A stretch of 64,000 nt of DNA, taken from the NCBI RefSeq assembly GCF_000176855.2, contig NC_015138.1, forward strand, positions 1,426,001 to 1,490,000, in the 5' to 3' direction. Below the pieces are notes generated by a model. That model ran no database searches. It had not been told where the DNA came from and worked only from the letters and a program-made list of their open reading frames with translations. Of the stretch, positions 58,194 to 64,000 are shown piece by piece; the first letter of the stretch is position 1; the number at the start of each line of letters is the position of its first letter. The DNA comes from Paracidovorax avenae ATCC 19860. GTDB taxonomy: Bacteria > Pseudomonadota > Gammaproteobacteria > Burkholderiales > Burkholderiaceae_C. Made by a program: the position numbers and the translations under genes.

Positions 58194-58686
58194 AGCCCGC
58201 AGCCGCCGGGGTGAGCAGGCGCTGGAACAGCCGGTGCTCGCATTCCGGGTCGCTGCATTTCTCGCACGACCAGGCGAGGGCGGGCCGTGCGGAGTCCGGA
58301 TTCCGGAAGCGTTCCAGCGTGGCGGCACCTCCCAGCAGCAGCGCGTGCCGCAGCCGCGCGTCGGCATTCCCGTAGAACACCTGGTGGCCCCAGCCCAGGG
58401 CCTGGAGCAGGCCCCGCAGGGCAGCGTCATGGGCTTCCTGGCGACGGGCTTCGGCGGCAGGAAGCACATCCAGCCCCATCAGCCAGGCCTGCGTGCAGCC
58501 GCTTCCGCGCAGCATCTGCAAGGCTGCGGGGGCGTCGCCGGGATCCGGCTCCACCAGCACGAGGCGCATGCGCGCGGCTGGCCAGGCCGCATGCTCACGC
58601 ACCGCGGCCACCAGCGCCGCGGCGCCCGTGCCCGGCGCGCCCAGCACGGCAATGTGCGTGACAGGCATGGGGATGGGGGCTGGCAT
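58192..58686 (-). CDS. Hypothetical protein with P-loop-like start and C-terminal Cys cluster
   Basis: 164 residues (a start at the Met at 58668 is possible); not recognised. MPVTHIAVLGAPGTGAAALV looks like a Rossmann or P-loop strand-turn-helix but lacks the Walker lysine. VLVEPDP and the helical AARRQEAHDAALRGLLQALGW follow. The C-terminal ACEKC-type run, in fact SCEKCSDPECEH, offers C-x2-C-x4-C-x-H ligands for zinc. Located directly after ftsB on the same strand (18 nt), suggesting the same transcript as eno-ftsB. Confidence 0.65.
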   Translation of the reverse strand: MPAPIPMPVTHIAVLGAPGTGAAALVAAVREHAAWPAARMRLVLVEPDPGDAPAALQMLRGSGCTQAWLMGLDVLPAAEARRQEAHDAALRGLLQALGWGHQVFYGNADARLRHALLLGGAATLERFRNPDSARPALAWSCEKCSDPECEHRLFQRLLTPAAAG

Positions 58687-58704
58687 GTCGGTGGCGGGTG
58701 GCGC

Positions 58705-58983
58705 TCAGCGGGGCGCCACGTGCACATACACCTCGTTGGGCTTGACCATGCCCAGCTCGCTGCGCGCCTTCTCCTCGACCATGTCGAGGCCATCGCGCAG
58801 GTCGCTCACTTCCGACGCCAGCCGCTCGTTCTCCTGGCGGGCCCGGTCGTTGGCCTGCTTCTGCGCCGCGATCCGTTCCTTCATCTCCTGCACGTGACCG
58901 ATGCTGCCCCGGCCCGTCCAGAGCTGCGTCTGGACGGCCACGAGCAGGAGCAGCAGCACCAGGGGAACGATACGGGGATTCAT
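58705..58983 (-). CDS. ftsB: Cell division protein FtsB
   Basis: 92 residues: short N-terminus, one membrane helix (about 5-20, VPLVLLLLLVAVQTQLW), then a periplasmic coiled coil (about 30-70) with the family RQENERLASEVSDLRDGLDM and the EKARSELGMVKPNEVYV end. Bridges FtsL and FtsQ in the divisome. Directly downstream of eno (70 nt), the typical gene order. Confidence 0.95.
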   Translation of the reverse strand: MNPRIVPLVLLLLLVAVQTQLWTGRGSIGHVQEMKERIAAQKQANDRARQENERLASEVSDLRDGLDMVEEKARSELGMVKPNEVYVHVAPR

Positions 58984-59053
58984 GGTGCGCCGGCGCTGCG
59001 GGAACGTGGATCGGAAGGGAACGGGGCCGGTACGGAACCGGGTTCAGCCCGGG

Positions 59054-60768
<1,715 letters not shown>

Positions 60769-60776
60769 GGGTTGTC

Positions 60777-61634
60777 TCAAGCTTCGAAGTCGTTTTCGAG
60801 AAAGCCGTTCCGCTTGGTGACGGAATCCAGGGCGACGAGGGTTTCCAGCAGCGCCTTCATGTGCCTGAGCGGCACCGCGTTGGGCCCGTCCGAGAGGGCG
60901 TTGCTGGGGTCGGGGTGCGTTTCCATGAAGAGGCCGGCCACGCCCACGGCGACGGCCGCGCGTGCCAGCACCGGCACCATTTCGCGCTGGCCGCCGCTGC
61001 TGGTGCCCTGGCCGCCGGGCAGCTGTACGCTGTGCGTGGCGTCGAACACCACGGGAGCGCCCGTCTCGCGCATGATGGCCAGGCCGCGCATGTCGGAGAC
61101 GAGGTTGTTGTAGCCGAAGCTCGCGCCGCGCTCGCAGGCCATGAAGCTGTCTTCCGGCAGGCCCTTCTCGCGCGCGGCGGCGCGGGCCTTGTCGATGACG
61201 TTCTTCATGTCATGGGGCGCGAGGAACTGTCCCTTCTTGATGTTCACGGGCTTGCCCGACTGCGCCACGGCGCGGATGAAGTCGGTCTGGCGGCAGAGGA
61301 ACGCAGGCGTCTGCAGCACGTCCACCACCTTCGCGGCCTCGGTGATGTCGTCCTCGGTGTGCACGTCGGTCAGCACGGGCACGTCCAGTTCGCGGCGGAT
61401 CTTGGCCAGGATCTCCAGGCCCTTCTCGCGGCCGGGGCCGCGGAAGCTCGTGCCCGAGGACCGGTTGGCCTTGTCGAAGCTGCTCTTGAAGATGAACGGG
61501 ATGCCCAGTGCCGCCGTGGTTTCCTTCAGGCGGCCGGCCACGTCCATCTGCAGCTGTTCGGACTCGATGACGCAGGGACCTGCGATGAGGAAAAAGGGCC
61601 GGTCGAGGCCGGCGTCGAAGCCGCAGAGTTTCAT
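60777..61634 (-). CDS. kdsA: 3-deoxy-8-phosphooctulonate (KDO-8-P) synthase
   Basis: 285 residues, TIM-barrel. Motifs [39 protein letters not shown] (the KKGQF region), [19 protein letters not shown] and [11 protein letters not shown]. Condenses PEP with arabinose-5-phosphate for lipopolysaccharide core synthesis. The substrate supply from enolase in the same operon makes sense. 31 nt after pyrG. Confidence 0.97.
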   Translation of the reverse strand: MKLCGFDAGLDRPFFLIAGPCVIESEQLQMDVAGRLKETTAALGIPFIFKSSFDKANRSSGTSFRGPGREKGLEILAKIRRELDVPVLTDVHTEDDITEAAKVVDVLQTPAFLCRQTDFIRAVAQSGKPVNIKKGQFLAPHDMKNVIDKARAAAREKGLPEDSFMACERGASFGYNNLVSDMRGLAIMRETGAPVVFDATHSVQLPGGQGTSSGGQREMVPVLARAAVAVGVAGLFMETHPDPSNALSDGPNAVPLRHMKALLETLVALDSVTKRNGFLENDFEA

Positions 61635-61665
61635 GGAAGTGGCCTTGTGGGAGGGTGCCTGCGGC

Positions 61666-63351
<1,686 letters not shown>

Positions 63352-63372
63352 TTATGGTGGTGGGAAATCGGG

Positions 63373-63378
63373 ATTATA
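63373..63378 (-). promoter_or_regulatory. -10 TATAAT of pyrG
   Basis: Perfect consensus TATAAT on the minus strand, 27 nt before the pyrG ATG at 63345. No matching -35 is seen in the GC-rich sequence upstream. Confidence 0.55.
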
Positions 63379-63442
63379 GAGGCCGGCCCATCCGCGCCCG
63401 GCCGCTCCGGCGCGTTCCCCTGCACGGCGGCGGGGCGTCTGC

Positions 63443-63448
63443 TAAATT
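63443..63448 (+). promoter_or_regulatory. -10-like TAAATT of coaBC
   Basis: TAAATT ends 8 nt before the coaBC ATG at 63457 (spacer GCGCGCCC), without a ribosome site. Confidence 0.4.
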
Positions 63449-63456
63449 GCGCGCCC

Positions 63457-64000
63457 ATGAACGAACTGGCGGGCAAACACATTCTCCTGGGCCTTTCGGG
63501 CGGCGTCGCCTGCTACAAATCGGCCGAGCTGGCGCGCCTGCTCGCCAAGGCGGGCGCCACCGTGCAGGTGGTCATGACCGAGGCGGCCGAGCGGTTCATC
63601 ACGCCCGTCACCATGCAGGCGCTCACGGGCCGCGCGGTCTATACCTCGCAGTGGGACGCGCGCGAGCCCAACAACATGCCGCACATCAACCTGGGCCGCG
63701 AGGCGGATGCGATCCTGGTCGCCCCCTGCAGCGCCGATTTCGTCGCCCGGCTGGCGCAGGGCCGCTCCGACGAACTGCTCAGCCTGCTGTGCCTGGCCCG
63801 CCCCGCGCAGCGCGTTCCGCTGCTGCTCGCGCCCGCGATGAACCGCGAGATGTGGGCGCACCCCGCTACGCAGCGCAACCTGGCGCAGGTGGCTGCCGAC
63901 GGTGCCGTGGTGCTGGGCGTGGGCACGGGCGACCAGGCCTGCGGCGAAACGGGCGACGGCCGCATGCTGGAGCCCGCGGAACTGCTGGAGGAACTGACCG
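63457..64000 (+). CDS. coaBC: Phosphopantothenoylcysteine decarboxylase/synthetase, 5' part
   Basis: 181 complete codons, running off the right edge. N-terminal CoaC flavoprotein domain: HILLGLSGGVACYKSAELAR (FMN binding), the active-site histidine in NNMPHINLGREADAILVAPC, the PAMN motif in LLAPAMNREMW, and the CGETGDGRM substrate loop. The CoaB half would follow outside the window. Makes 4'-phosphopantetheine for coenzyme A. Divergent from pyrG. Confidence 0.95.
   Translation, partial: MNELAGKHILLGLSGGVACYKSAELARLLAKAGATVQVVMTEAAERFITPVTMQALTGRAVYTSQWDAREPNNMPHINLGREADAILVAPCSADFVARLAQGRSDELLSLLCLARPAQRVPLLLAPAMNREMWAHPATQRNLAQVAADGAVVLGVGTGDQACGETGDGRMLEPAELLEELT

Overview
The window is a GC-rich chromosomal stretch of a betaproteobacterium. 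Gene order (nuo operon followed by a DUF2818 gene, then DUF1178; pyrG-kdsA-DUF1330-eno-ftsB), several Bug-type TTT receptors, a HxlR/QorB pair and an IPTL-CTERM protein all point to Comamonadaceae, most likely Acidovorax/Paracidovorax. The family call is fairly firm; the genus is inferred from recalled gene order, not from a search. I see no rRNA, tRNA, insertion sequence, prophage or CRISPR array.

Layout. 1-13497: respiratory complex I genes from the 3' part of nuoC through nuoN, in one tightly packed plus-strand operon with several ATGA stop/start overlaps, then a DUF2818 membrane protein and a DUF1178 zinc-ribbon protein. 14543-16378: a lipid- or drug-exporter-like ABC half transporter, divergent from a branched-chain amino-acid type ABC importer (16719-22696: livG, livF, two tandem substrate-binding proteins, livH, livM). 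22710-32065, nearly all minus strand: AttH/CrtC-like lipocalin, Cds1-like cysteine desulfhydrase, glycosyltransferase, a collagen-like Gly-X-Thr protein, an IPTL-CTERM surface protein, an FtsX-type permease and its LolD-like ATPase, with a plus-strand hsp20 between the last two. 32062-45848: housekeeping and stress genes (miaA, qorB-like with divergent HxlR regulator, hydrolases, glycerophosphodiester phosphodiesterase, mutL, DedA, glycine-zipper lipoprotein, cupin, amiC, tsaE, queG). 45867-52934: AEC permease, LysR regulator, a divergent aspartate-transcarbamylase homologue, a TSUP permease, two Bug receptors and xerD. 52947-55645: two tandem degenerate-EAL/HDOD signalling proteins. 55734-64000: DUF455, gamma carbonic anhydrase, Hsp33, ftsB, eno, kdsA, pyrG and the start of coaBC.

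The parts most worth a second look are the IPTL-CTERM / collagen-like / glycosyltransferase cluster (24971-27957), which seems to split an Att-like ABC operon; the transcarbamylase homologue that lacks the catalytic 80s-loop lysine and sits with a LysR regulator and a permease (46867-49707); an arginine in place of the Walker A lysine in the LivF-like ATPase; and a recurring arrangement in which a -10-like hexamer lies 6-9 nt before an ATG with no Shine-Dalgarno sequence, suggesting many leaderless transcripts.
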